Part shown: positions 1 through 8,427 of the stretch, in pieces
Position numbering within the stretch: the first letter of the stretch is position 1
Layout: each line of letters begins with the position of its first letter
NCBI GenBank assembly: GCA_900550955.1
Contig: URUF01000014.1
Coordinates: 1-45,592, forward strand
Length of the DNA: 45,592 bases
Direction of reading: 5' to 3'
Source of the DNA: an uncultured Eubacteriales bacterium
Lineage (GTDB): Bacteria > Bacillota > Clostridia > Christensenellales > Aristaeellaceae
Notes under the pieces: model-generated
Database searches by the model: none
Seen by the model: the letters and a program-made list of their open reading frames with translations, nothing else
Told to the model about the DNA's origin: nothing
Translations under genes and position numbers: made by a program

Positions 1-28
1 GCCGGAGTCTGCGTGCCGCCGCTTTCTG

Positions 29-52
29 CCTACTCTTTCCAGAAAGAGTAGG
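29..52. repeat. Perfect short palindrome (hairpin)
   Basis: An 11-base arm at 29-39 is followed by its exact reverse complement at 42-52, leaving a two-base centre. It lies in non-coding DNA left of the thrS terminator. It has no U-tract on either side, so it is not a standard terminator. It looks like a dispersed intergenic palindrome or transcript-stabilising element, but its copy number elsewhere cannot be seen here. Confidence 0.6.
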
Positions 53-53
53 C

Positions 54-79
54 GCAGGGCGTGGGGGCGCGCAGCCCCC
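54..79. repeat. GC-rich hairpin motif, copy 1
   Basis: The motif reads GCAGGGC, two variable bases, GGGGGCGCG, one variable base, AGCCCCC. The same arrangement recurs at 275-300, differing only at the variable bases. GGGGGC and GCCCCC arms can pair. The two copies flank the 65-bp tandem repeat, so the repeat array is bracketed by the same element in direct orientation. Confidence 0.6.
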
Positions 80-101
80 ACCCAGTTCCGCGGAAAGGCT
101 T

Positions 102-274
102 CCGCAAAAAAGCAAACAGAAAGCCCCCGCAGGCGGCCAGCCCGCAAAAAAGCACGCCCCCACAGCCCGCAAAAAAGCAAACAGAAACCCCCCGCGGGCG
201 GCCCAGCCGGCAAAAAATCAGACCCCCCAGCCCGCAAAAAAAGCAAACAAAAACCCCTGCGGGCAGCACAACCC
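102..274. repeat. 65-bp tandem repeat array downstream of thrS
   Basis: The core CCGCAAAAAAGC occurs at 102, 142, 167 and 232, with a close variant at 207. The spacings alternate 40, 25, 40, 25, which gives a 65-bp period over about 2.6 copies. On the minus strand each long unit reads as a G/C-rich arm followed by a T-rich stretch and TTTTTTGCGG, like a weak terminator. The array lies immediately beyond the thrS terminator. It probably arose by duplication of a terminator-like segment. No ORF here has a credible ribosome binding site or protein-like composition. Confidence 0.75.
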
Positions 275-281
275 GCAGGGC
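249..281 (-). terminator. Intrinsic terminator of thrS
   Basis: Read on the minus strand, a 9-bp stem (arms 272-280 and 255-263, CCCTGCGGG against CCCGCAGGG) closes an 8-base loop and is followed by a T-rich run. It sits about 20 bases beyond the thrS stop codon. A second GGGGGC/GCCCCC hairpin at 284-300 lies between the stop and this terminator. Confidence 0.8.
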
Positions 282-301
282 AAGGGGGCGCGTAGCCCCC
301 T

Positions 302-2209
<1,908 letters not shown>

Positions 2210-2469
2210 GGGTTTGGTCTCCTTCCTTTCTCTCGGGGACGAAAAAACCCGCCCCCACATTCTCTGCGGGGGCGGGCAACATGCATTTGCTCGCGGTTCC
2301 ACCCTGCTTGAAGGCGCGCGGCCTCCACTCATTGATAGCGCCATATCGCGCGCCAGGCGACCCTGTCGGCGGGTGGTGTCCATACGCTTTGGGCATACGC
2401 CGCTTTCAGCCGGCGGCGGCGTTCTCTTTCATGCCTTTCAGGCGCGGCGCGTCCCACGTCATTCAGGAT
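2210..2469 (-). promoter_or_regulatory. T-box riboswitch leader of thrS
   Basis: The canonical T-box sequence AGGGTGGAACCGCG is present on the minus strand at 2305-2292, followed by a strong intrinsic terminator just before the thrS ribosome binding site. Upstream the leader contains a GAAAGAGAA segment and a CGCCGC/GCGGCG hairpin, consistent with the stem I region. In this established family, uncharged tRNA pairs with the specifier codon and the T-box bulge and stabilises an antiterminator. I could not place the specifier codon with confidence. ACC triplets occur around 2356-2364, which would fit threonine. The leader is about 260 nucleotides long. Confidence 0.9.
2242..2278 (-). terminator. 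T-box regulated terminator
   Basis: On the minus strand GCCCGCCCCCGC pairs with GTGGGGGCGGG across a short AGAGAAT loop and is followed by six T residues. It lies between the T-box sequence and the thrS Shine-Dalgarno site. This is the position of the conditional terminator that competes with the T-box antiterminator. Confidence 0.9.
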
Positions 2470-2475
2470 GGGTTC

Positions 2476-2504
2476 AATATAGCACCGCGCGGGCCGGATG
2501 TCAA
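2476..2504 (-). promoter_or_regulatory. Promoter of the thrS T-box transcript
   Basis: A perfect TTGACA -35 hexamer (2504-2499) is separated by 17 bases from a TATATT -10 hexamer (2481-2476). This places the start of transcription near 2469, at the 5' end of the T-box leader. Confidence 0.85.
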
Positions 2505-2540
2505 GAGGCAACTGGTTTGCATCGGGCGCGGCAACCTCCG

Positions 2541-3200
2541 TTACCTTGCGCGCCCCTTTCCCCGCCTTTCAAAGTCCTCGTCGATGCGCTTCTTCCAGTC
2601 CGCGTCGAGTGGCGCGCTGCACCGAACCGCACAGATTGCCTCGTTTAGAACCTCATAGTTGAGCCGGGTTCCTTCGCTGTCGGAATGGTAGTTCACGGCG
2701 CGGTCCTGGCCGATGCCAAAGCTCCTTGCCGTTTCCACCGCGTCAATGTTCGCCCCCAGGAACAGGAACTCCCATCCGTACCTGGCCTTTTGCCGCTCGA
2801 TCATCTCCTTCACCTGATCGCTGCGGTAACGGCGGCTTGCATTCTCCATGCCGTCCGTTGTGATCACAAACAGGGTATGCTCCGGCACATCCTCGTCCCG
2901 GGCATATTTATGGACGTTCCCGATATGGTGGATGGCCCCGCCGATGGCGTCCAAAAGGGCGGTGCAGCCGCGCACGGCGTAGTCCCGGCCCGTCATGGGC
3001 CGAATCCGCTCAACGGCTACCCGGTCGTGGATAACCTCGCTGGCGGTGTCGAAAAGGACGGTGGAAACGAGGGCTTCCCCCTCGGCCCGCTTCTGTTTTT
3101 CAATCATGGCGTTAAAGCCGCCGATGGTGTCCGCCTCAAGGCCGCTCATGGAGCCGCTGCGGTCAAGAATGAATACGATCTCCGTCAGGTTCTTTCTCAT
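2541..3200 (-). CDS. VWA-domain protein with intact MIDAS
   Basis: A 219-residue soluble protein consisting almost entirely of one von Willebrand factor A domain. The metal-ion-dependent adhesion site is complete: DRSGS at residues 13-17, a threonine at about 80 (RGCTALLDAIG), and an aspartate at about 116 (TTDGMEN). It has no signal peptide or membrane segment, so it should be cytoplasmic, like the TerY-type VWA proteins of stress and tellurite clusters. The ATG at 3200 has GGAGG about ten bases upstream. It follows the macrodomain gene, separated by 116 bases that contain an intrinsic terminator-like hairpin, so its expression may depend on read-through. The partner and substrate are unknown. 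A metal-dependent protein-binding role is the family-level expectation. Confidence 0.85.
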   Translation of the reverse strand: MRKNLTEIVFILDRSGSMSGLEADTIGGFNAMIEKQKRAEGEALVSTVLFDTASEVIHDRVAVERIRPMTGRDYAVRGCTALLDAIGGAIHHIGNVHKYARDEDVPEHTLFVITTDGMENASRRYRSDQVKEMIERQKARYGWEFLFLGANIDAVETARSFGIGQDRAVNYHSDSEGTRLNYEVLNEAICAVRCSAPLDADWKKRIDEDFERRGKGRAR

Positions 3201-3218
3201 GCTGCCTGCCTCCGTATC

Positions 3219-3257
3219 AAAAAAATATGGCTGTCAGGGGGTTTCCCTTACAGCCAT
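3219..3257 (-). terminator. Hairpin plus T7 between macro and VWA genes
   Basis: On the minus strand ATGGCTGT (3257-3250) pairs with ACAGCCAT (3234-3227), with an inner GGG/CCC pair, and is followed by A and seven T residues. The T-tract ends only 18 bases before the VWA start codon. It can act as the macrodomain gene's terminator or as an attenuator that controls the VWA gene. Confidence 0.8.
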
Positions 3258-3316
3258 AGCATAACGCAAAGCAAAGCCGGTTTGGTCGCCTGGCAGGCGA
3301 CAATGAAGGGGCCGCC

Positions 3317-4360
3317 TTACGCGCCCAGCAGGCTCTGATCAAAGGCAAACAGCGCCTCGTTGATTTCGAAGATATTGTAGTTCCCGCGCTCGATGAAAAA
3401 CTCGATAATGATGTCAAACTTATTGCTGTGGGACAGCGCAAAGCCGGCCTTCATAAGCATATCCCGCGTTTCCTCCAAGGAAAGCTCCAGGGCGATGGCA
3501 AAGGCGATGACCGTAGGCTTCGACGGCTTGTAGCGTTTATCGCTGCGAATCTTTGAAAAAAGCTTTCGGTCGATGTTTGCTTTCTTATAGCACTGGGCGT
3601 CGGTCATGCCGGATTCGTCAATTTTCCTAAGCAGCATTTCGGAAAAGCTCTCGTCAAGCTGCCTGACGGCTTCGTCCAGGGAGCGCGTCCCTTGCGGGGC
3701 GGCCGCCATGGGCGCGGGCATAAGCGGCTGGGGCGCCTTTCCGGCTTGCTTTTGCGCCGCGTCGGGCAGGCGGGCCTTTTTCCAGAACACATCCATGCGG
3801 CGCAGGTTCTCGGCATAGCCGTCGGTATGCGCCTGCGCATACCGGTCGTCTATGTATTCCTCGATATCCGCAAACAGCTTCCCGCTGATCTGGTACGCTT
3901 TTTGATCAAAGATCACCAGGTACACCGTCATCTCATTTTGAAGAAGGAACTCGCCAATGGCGTCGATGGCCGCCCGCAGCGCCTGGTCCTTCGGATAGCC
4001 GTAAACGCCGGATGAGATGAGGGGGAAGGCCACCGACCTGCACCTTGCCGCTTTTGCCAGCCCAAGCGAGCTGCGGTAGCAGGAAACCAGCTTCTCCCGC
4101 TCCCCATGAAGGCCGTCCTGCCAGCGCGGGCCCACGGTGTGAATCACGTATTTGCAGGGCAGCCTGTATGCGCGCGTCAGCTTTGCGCTGCCGGTTTCGC
4201 AGCCGCCAAGCCTGCGGCATTCGGCCAGCAGCCCGGGCCCCGCGGCCCGGTGGATGCAGCCGTCCACGCCGCCGCCGCCAAGCAGCGAAGGGTTCGCGGC
4301 GTTCACAATCGCGTCCACCTTCATTTGGGTGATATCGTTCCTGACAATCTGTAACGGCAT
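3317..4360 (-). CDS. Macrodomain protein with C-terminal helical domain
   Basis: The 347-residue product has an N-terminal macrodomain (residues 1 to about 175). The ADP-ribose-binding signatures are NAANPSLLGGGGVDG at 20-34 and the ISSGVYGYP loop at 115-123. This resembles bacterial O-acetyl-ADP-ribose/ADP-ribosyl-ester hydrolases of the YmdB/MacroD class. A proline- and alanine-rich linker (about 195-225) leads to a helical C-terminal domain (about 230-347), whose DAQCYKKANIDRKLFSKI segment looks like a helix-turn-helix. I chose the ATG at 4360 because it begins at the conserved MPLQIVRNDI strand and follows a GGAGG. The in-frame upstream ATG at 4402 adds a non-conserved tail. The gene is followed by the VWA gene. 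ADP-ribose binding is well supported. The role of the C-terminal domain (DNA, RNA or protein binding) is inference. Confidence 0.9.
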   Translation of the reverse strand: MPLQIVRNDITQMKVDAIVNAANPSLLGGGGVDGCIHRAAGPGLLAECRRLGGCETGSAKLTRAYRLPCKYVIHTVGPRWQDGLHGEREKLVSCYRSSLGLAKAARCRSVAFPLISSGVYGYPKDQALRAAIDAIGEFLLQNEMTVYLVIFDQKAYQISGKLFADIEEYIDDRYAQAHTDGYAENLRRMDVFWKKARLPDAAQKQAGKAPQPLMPAPMAAAPQGTRSLDEAVRQLDESFSEMLLRKIDESGMTDAQCYKKANIDRKLFSKIRSDKRYKPSKPTVIAFAIALELSLEETRDMLMKAGFALSHSNKFDIIIEFFIERGNYNIFEINEALFAFDQSLLGA

Positions 4361-4605
4361 AGCCGCCTCCTTGCTTTTTCGGAAGAATGGAAGGCTGCCC
4401 AAGCGGCTTTACAGCGTCCATTGCGCAAACCGGCTGGCGCTGGACCCCGGCGCTTTTGGATGCGGCGGCGGTTGCGCGCCGCCCCAATGCGCCCGCCCGG
4501 TTTTAGCCGTTGGGAAAGGATCGGGCTTTTGAGCTGTTCGCCTGGCCGCCCGCTGCGGCGCGCCGGCGGCATGGGCAATTTCCATCTCCAAGGGCATCTG
4601 GGCAA

Positions 4606-4634
4606 AGTATACCATTTCAGCGGGCGGCGGGCAA
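4606..4634 (-). promoter_or_regulatory. Candidate promoter of the macro-VWA unit
   Basis: TTGCCC (4634-4629) is separated by 17 bases from TATACT (4611-4606) on the minus strand. It would give an untranslated leader of about 240 bases before the macrodomain start. Apart from this and the terminator at 4671-4706, the 378-base gap between the macrodomain and vanZ-like genes shows nothing recognisable. Confidence 0.5.
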
Positions 4635-4670
4635 GCCTTTTTGCTGCGGGAGGATGCGCCTTTGGTACAG

Positions 4671-4706
4671 AAAAAAACGCCCCGCGGGATATTCCCGCGG
4701 AGCGTT
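4671..4706 (-). terminator. Terminator of the polysaccharide operon
   Basis: On the minus strand AACGC and CCGCGGG pair with CCCGCGG and GCGTT around a short AATAT-type loop, and the hairpin is followed by a run of T residues. It lies about 30 bases beyond the vanZ-like stop. It is the first strong terminator seen downstream of the promoter at 20559. Confidence 0.88.
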
Positions 4707-4738
4707 CAGCGCCTTACGGTTTTGCCCGGCGCAAAGCC

Positions 4739-5239
4739 TCACCCATAACGCCGCCTACGTCGCCACAGCCGTGCGATCATCCACGCCATGAACGCGCCAG
4801 CCAGCACGCCTGCGCTGTCCAGGGCGATATCCCGCCAGGAGCCCAGGCGCGAGCTTACAAACAGCTGATGCAGCTCGTCGCTGGCGGCGTAGAGCGTGCC
4901 GGCAAGCCAGGCGGCCCCCGCCGCGCAGGGCAGCGCGTAGGCGTTTGCCAGCCAGAAGGTCCAAAAGCCCAGCCAGGCGTATTCCAAAAAGTGCGCGCCT
5001 TTGCGCACCAGCAGCTGCACCGTTTCGTAAAGCCGCGTTTGCTCGGAAGCCGAAAAGGTGGGATAGTCCGGCCGGATTACCGCGATGATGGCCCTGGCGA
5101 CGCGCCCGCTGGCGCTCCATGACGCATTTCCCTCCTGGGCGGAAAACAGGAAGATCACCGCCATGGTTCCCAGCACAATCAGCCACAGCAGCGCGCATAC
5201 CCAGCCGGGCTGCCGCCGCGCCCCCGCAAGCGGGCTCAT
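4739..5239 (-). CDS. VanZ-family membrane protein
   Basis: The 166-residue integral membrane protein carries the VanZ-family hallmarks: a first membrane segment ending in FLFSAQEG, RKGAHFLEYAWLG in the middle, SDELHQLFVSSRLGSWRDIALDSAGVLAG near the end, and four predicted membrane segments. VanZ proteins are linked to teicoplanin resistance and envelope glycan loci, but their biochemical role is unsettled. The start at 5239 forms an ATGA overlap with the stop of the upstream beta-helix gene, which implies translational coupling. The longer frame to 5272 is less likely. It is the last gene of the polysaccharide operon and is followed by a strong terminator. Confidence 0.88.
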   Translation of the reverse strand: MSPLAGARRQPGWVCALLWLIVLGTMAVIFLFSAQEGNASWSASGRVARAIIAVIRPDYPTFSASEQTRLYETVQLLVRKGAHFLEYAWLGFWTFWLANAYALPCAAGAAWLAGTLYAASDELHQLFVSSRLGSWRDIALDSAGVLAGAFMAWMIARLWRRRRRYG

Positions 5240-5895
5240 CGCTTGGATACCACAACGCCGCCGGTTTTCCAAATGCTGCGGGCGGGCACGGAGCCGCGCA
5301 CGCAGCTTAGCGGATAGATGTTGCTTTCCCGGCCAATCACCGTGCCGGGGTTAAGCACGCTGTTGCAGCCAACCTCCACATAGTCGCCAAGCATGGCGCC
5401 AAATTTTTTCAGGCCCGTTTCCAGGCGGCCGGTTTCATCCCGTACCGTAACCAGCGTTTTATCCGATTTTACGTTGGAGGTGATGGAGCCTGCCCCCATG
5501 TGCGCCTTATAGCCCAGGATGCTATCGCCCACATAGTTATAGTGCGGCGTTTGCACGCCGTCGAACAGGATCACGTTTTTTAGCTCCACGGAGTTGCCCA
5601 CCACGCAGCCCTCGCCCACCAGCGCCGAGCCGCGGATGAACGCGCAATGGCGCACCTCGGTTTTGGGCCCGATGATGCAGGGCGCGCCCAGATAGGCCGT
5701 GGGCGCGACCACGGCGGTTTCATGCACCCATACCTGGGGCGCGGGCTGCGCATAGCCCTTTGCCTCCAGCGCAGGGCCCAGCGCCAAAATCAGCTCCTTA
5801 ATGCCGCCCAGCGCCTCCCACGGATAGGTAAACTGTGAAAGATACGCCCCTGCCAGCGTATGAGTAAGGTCAAAAAGCTCCTGAATTTTCAGCAT
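5236..5895 (-). CDS. Left-handed beta-helix nucleotidyltransferase-like protein
   Basis: A protein of 219 residues. After about 60 helical N-terminal residues it shows hexapeptide repeats of the left-handed beta-helix type (AYLGAPCIIGPKTEVR, GSALVGEGCVVGNSVEL, MLGDYVEVGCNSVLN). This resembles the acyltransferase half of GlmU-type and other sugar-phosphate nucleotidyltransferases. There is no N-terminal Rossmann pyrophosphorylase domain, so nucleotidyl transfer is not expected despite the name such proteins often receive. The ATG at 5895 follows a GGGAGGAG. It sits between udp-glucose dehydrogenase and the vanZ-like gene in the polysaccharide operon, which suggests sugar acylation. The substrate is unknown. 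Confidence 0.8.
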   Translation of the reverse strand: MLKIQELFDLTHTLAGAYLSQFTYPWEALGGIKELILALGPALEAKGYAQPAPQVWVHETAVVAPTAYLGAPCIIGPKTEVRHCAFIRGSALVGEGCVVGNSVELKNVILFDGVQTPHYNYVGDSILGYKAHMGAGSITSNVKSDKTLVTVRDETGRLETGLKKFGAMLGDYVEVGCNSVLNPGTVIGRESNIYPLSCVRGSVPARSIWKTGGVVVSKR

Positions 5896-5967
5896 TGCCG
5901 GTTTCTCCTCCCTTGGCGGTTTCCCACCGCCGGTAGCTTGCCCAATGGCTGGCAGGGCTATCACGCG

Positions 5968-7200
5968 TCAGTCCCGCCTGAACAGGTCGCGGGTGTACAC
6001 CTTTTGGTATACGTCGTCCAAGCAGGAATCATACCTGTTGGCAATAATGGCGTCGCTCTGGGTTTTAAACGCCTGCAAGTCGTTTATGACGGCGCTGCCA
6101 AAGAAGGTGCTTCCGTCAGGCAGCGTGGGCTCGTAGATGATCACCGTCGCGCCCTTGGCCTTCACGCGCTTCATCACGCCCTGGATGCTGCTTTGGCGGA
6201 AGTTATCGCTGCCCATTTTCATGGTAAGCCGGTACACGCCGATGGTCACCTGCTTTTCGCGCGCGGCGTTCCACTCGCTGCTGCCGGTATAGTAGCCCGC
6301 CTTTTGAAGCACGCGGTCGGAAATAAAATCCTTGCGGGTGCGGTTGGCCTCCACAATGGCCTCGATCAGGTTTTCGGGCACATCCTCATAATTCGCCAAC
6401 AGCTGCTTGGTATCCTTCGGCAGGCAGTAGCCGCCGTAGCCAAAGGAGGGGTTATTATAAAAATCGCCGATGCGCGGGTCCAGGCACACGCCCTGGATAA
6501 TCTTTCCGCTATCCAGCCCCTTGATTTCGGCATAGGTATCCAGCTCGTTAAAGTAGCTTACGCGCAGCGCCAAATAGGTATTAGCGAACAGCTTTACGGC
6601 CTCGGCCTCGGTAAAGCCCATAAAGAGGGTGTCGATATCCTTTTTGAGGGCCCCCTCCTGAAGCAGCGCCGCGAAGGTATGGGCCGCCTCGGTCAGCCGG
6701 GCGTCGTCCAAATCCGTGCCTACGATGATGCGGCTGGGGTACAGGTTGTCATACAGGGCCTTGCTTTCCCTTAAAAACTCGGGGCTGAAAAGGATATTGC
6801 GGGTGTGCAGCTTTTCCCGCACGCTTTTGGTATATCCCACCGGAATGGTGGATTTAATCACCATAACAGCCTTGGGGTTTACGGCCGTTACCTGGCGGAT
6901 GACGCTTTCCACCGCCGAGGTATCAAAATAATTGCGCTGGCTATCGTAATTGGTGGGCGCGGCGATGATCACAAAATCCGCGTCCCGGTAGGCTTCGTTG
7001 CCATCCAGCGTGGCGGTGAGGTCCAGCTCCTTTTCCGCCAGGTATTTTTCAATATATTCATCCTGAATGGGGGACTGCCTGCGATTGATCATTTCCACCT
7101 TTTCAGGCACGATATCCACCGCCGTGACATGGTGATGCTGCGAAAGCAGCGTTGCGATGGAAAGGCCTACGTAGCCGGTACCGGCGACTGCAATATTCAA
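5968..7200 (-). CDS. ugd: UDP-glucose 6-dehydrogenase
   Basis: NAD-dependent enzyme that oxidises UDP-glucose to UDP-glucuronate in the cytoplasm, for polysaccharide synthesis. The 410-residue product has the Rossmann motif GTGYVG at residues 7-12, the KSTIPVGYT segment at 116-124, and the catalytic cysteine at 259 in the GYGGYCLPKD motif. The best start is a TTG at 7200: AAAGGAG lies nine bases upstream, and translation then begins MNIAVAGTGYVG. The longer frame to 7329 has no such support. The neighbouring epimerase would convert the product to UDP-galacturonate. Other UDP-hexose or UDP-HexNAc dehydrogenases of this family cannot be excluded. Confidence 0.92.
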   Translation of the reverse strand: MNIAVAGTGYVGLSIATLLSQHHHVTAVDIVPEKVEMINRRQSPIQDEYIEKYLAEKELDLTATLDGNEAYRDADFVIIAAPTNYDSQRNYFDTSAVESVIRQVTAVNPKAVMVIKSTIPVGYTKSVREKLHTRNILFSPEFLRESKALYDNLYPSRIIVGTDLDDARLTEAAHTFAALLQEGALKKDIDTLFMGFTEAEAVKLFANTYLALRVSYFNELDTYAEIKGLDSGKIIQGVCLDPRIGDFYNNPSFGYGGYCLPKDTKQLLANYEDVPENLIEAIVEANRTRKDFISDRVLQKAGYYTGSSEWNAAREKQVTIGVYRLTMKMGSDNFRQSSIQGVMKRVKAKGATVIIYEPTLPDGSTFFGSAVINDLQAFKTQSDAIIANRYDSCLDDVYQKVYTRDLFRRD

Positions 7201-7301
7201 ATTCCCGTGCTCCTTTCTATTCAAAGGAACCACCGCCTTCTTACAAAGCTTTGCGCAGGGCCGTACGCATGCGCGCTTTTTCGGACAGTAGTTCTTTTTC
7301 G

Positions 7302-8375
7302 TCAAGCCAGATAGAAATCCCTGTACCACTCCGCGAATTTCCTCAACCCCTGCGTAAGGCTGGTGGAAGGTTTAAATCCAAAATCCCGCTCCAACGCCGT
7401 TACATCGGCATAGGTTACGGGCACGTCGCCCGGCTGCATGGGAACAAGCTCCTTGTGCGCTTCAAAATCATAATCCGCGGGAAGAACCCCGGCGCGGATT
7501 AGCTCCTGCTGCAAAATATCCACAAAATCCAGCAGGTTTTCTGGCTTGTTATTGCCGATGTTATAAACCGCATACGGCGGCAAAGGTAGGCCGTCTACGC
7601 CGGCGGCTTTTTCGGGCGCGTGCTGCATTACCTTTAGAATGCCAGTAACAATATCGTCTATATAAGTAAAATCCCGCTGGCAGTTCCCATAGTTGAATAT
7701 TTGAATTTTCTCACCCTTTAAAAGCTTGTTTGTAAAGCCAAAATACGCCATATCAGGCCTGCCGGCGGGCCCATAAACGGTAAAGAAACGCAGCCCGGTC
7801 GCGGGAATGTTATACAGTTTGGAATAGGCATGGGCCAGCAGCTCGTTGCTTTTTTTGGTAGCCGCATATAGGCTGACGGGATGATCTACCGGATCCTCCG
7901 TGGAAAACGGCACTTTTTTGTTTCCACCATAGACGCTGGAGGAGGAGGCGTACACCAGATGCTCTACCGGATGATGGCGGCAGGCCTCCAAAATGTTATA
8001 AAACCCGATAATATTGCTTTCGATATATACATCCGGATTGGCAATGGAATAGCGCACGCCGGCCTGGGCGGCAAGGTTGATGACAACGTCAAATGAATAT
8101 TGCGCAAAAAGCGTTTCAATCAACGGCTTATCGGCCAGATTGCCTTTGATAAAGACCCACTTTGCCCCGGGCTTTGCCTTTGCCTGCGCCTCAATTTTGT
8201 TTAGACGGTATTCCTTGATGGACACATCGTAATACTCATTCATATTATCCAGGCCAACAACGGTTACGGCCTCTACGGTTCGCAGCAATTCCAAAACCAG
8301 GTTGGAGCCAATGAATCCGGCTGCGCCGGTGACAAGGAGGGTTTTGGCACCTAGATTTACATTCTTATCAAACAT
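7302..8375 (-). CDS. UDP-glucuronate 4-epimerase-like SDR enzyme
   Basis: Extended short-chain dehydrogenase/reductase of 357 residues. It carries the NAD-binding motif GAAGFIG at 17-23, the substrate-loop segment LAAQAGVRYS at 101-110, and the catalytic YxxxK at 170-174 (LYAATKK). The AGVRYSI and DNMNEYYDVSIKEYRL segments are typical of CapI/Gla-type UDP-glucuronate epimerases. The start at 8375 has GAGG at proper spacing. It precedes ugd in the same operon, so the pair can supply UDP-galacturonate to the polysaccharide. Confidence 0.9.
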   Translation of the reverse strand: MFDKNVNLGAKTLLVTGAAGFIGSNLVLELLRTVEAVTVVGLDNMNEYYDVSIKEYRLNKIEAQAKAKPGAKWVFIKGNLADKPLIETLFAQYSFDVVINLAAQAGVRYSIANPDVYIESNIIGFYNILEACRHHPVEHLVYASSSSVYGGNKKVPFSTEDPVDHPVSLYAATKKSNELLAHAYSKLYNIPATGLRFFTVYGPAGRPDMAYFGFTNKLLKGEKIQIFNYGNCQRDFTYIDDIVTGILKVMQHAPEKAAGVDGLPLPPYAVYNIGNNKPENLLDFVDILQQELIRAGVLPADYDFEAHKELVPMQPGDVPVTYADVTALERDFGFKPSTSLTQGLRKFAEWYRDFYLA

Positions 8376-8384
8376 ATTCTACCT

Positions 8385-8413
8385 CGTATAGTAGTTTTAA
8401 ATCCTGGTTTCAA
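8385..8413 (-). promoter_or_regulatory. Possible internal promoter before the epimerase gene
   Basis: TTGAAA (8413-8408) and TATACG (8390-8385) lie 17 bases apart on the minus strand, in the 52-base gap between wzx and the epimerase gene. The -10 region is also one arm of the inverted repeat CGTATAGT/ACTATACG (8385-8392 and 8427-8434). It could give the conserved sugar-nucleotide genes independent expression. The -10 match is imperfect. Confidence 0.35.
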
Positions 8414-8427
8414 TTAAAGCCGAGCAA

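Noticed and set aside
102..274. CRISPR array
   Set aside because: The repeats are adjacent 65-bp units without unique spacers, there are no cas genes nearby, and the units look like terminators.
2210..2383. N-terminal extension of ThrRS in frame from 2383
   Set aside because: The stretch is the T-box leader with its terminator. A strong Shine-Dalgarno and the TGS domain begin at 2209.
3258..3316. Separate promoter for the VWA gene in the macro-VWA gap
   Set aside because: No hexamer pair with acceptable match and spacing was found. Read-through past the hairpin is the simpler reading, though a weak promoter cannot be excluded.
4421..5122. 233-codon plus-strand frame between macrodomain and VanZ-like genes
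   Set aside because: It runs through a terminator and antisense to the VanZ-family gene, with no recognisable protein features.
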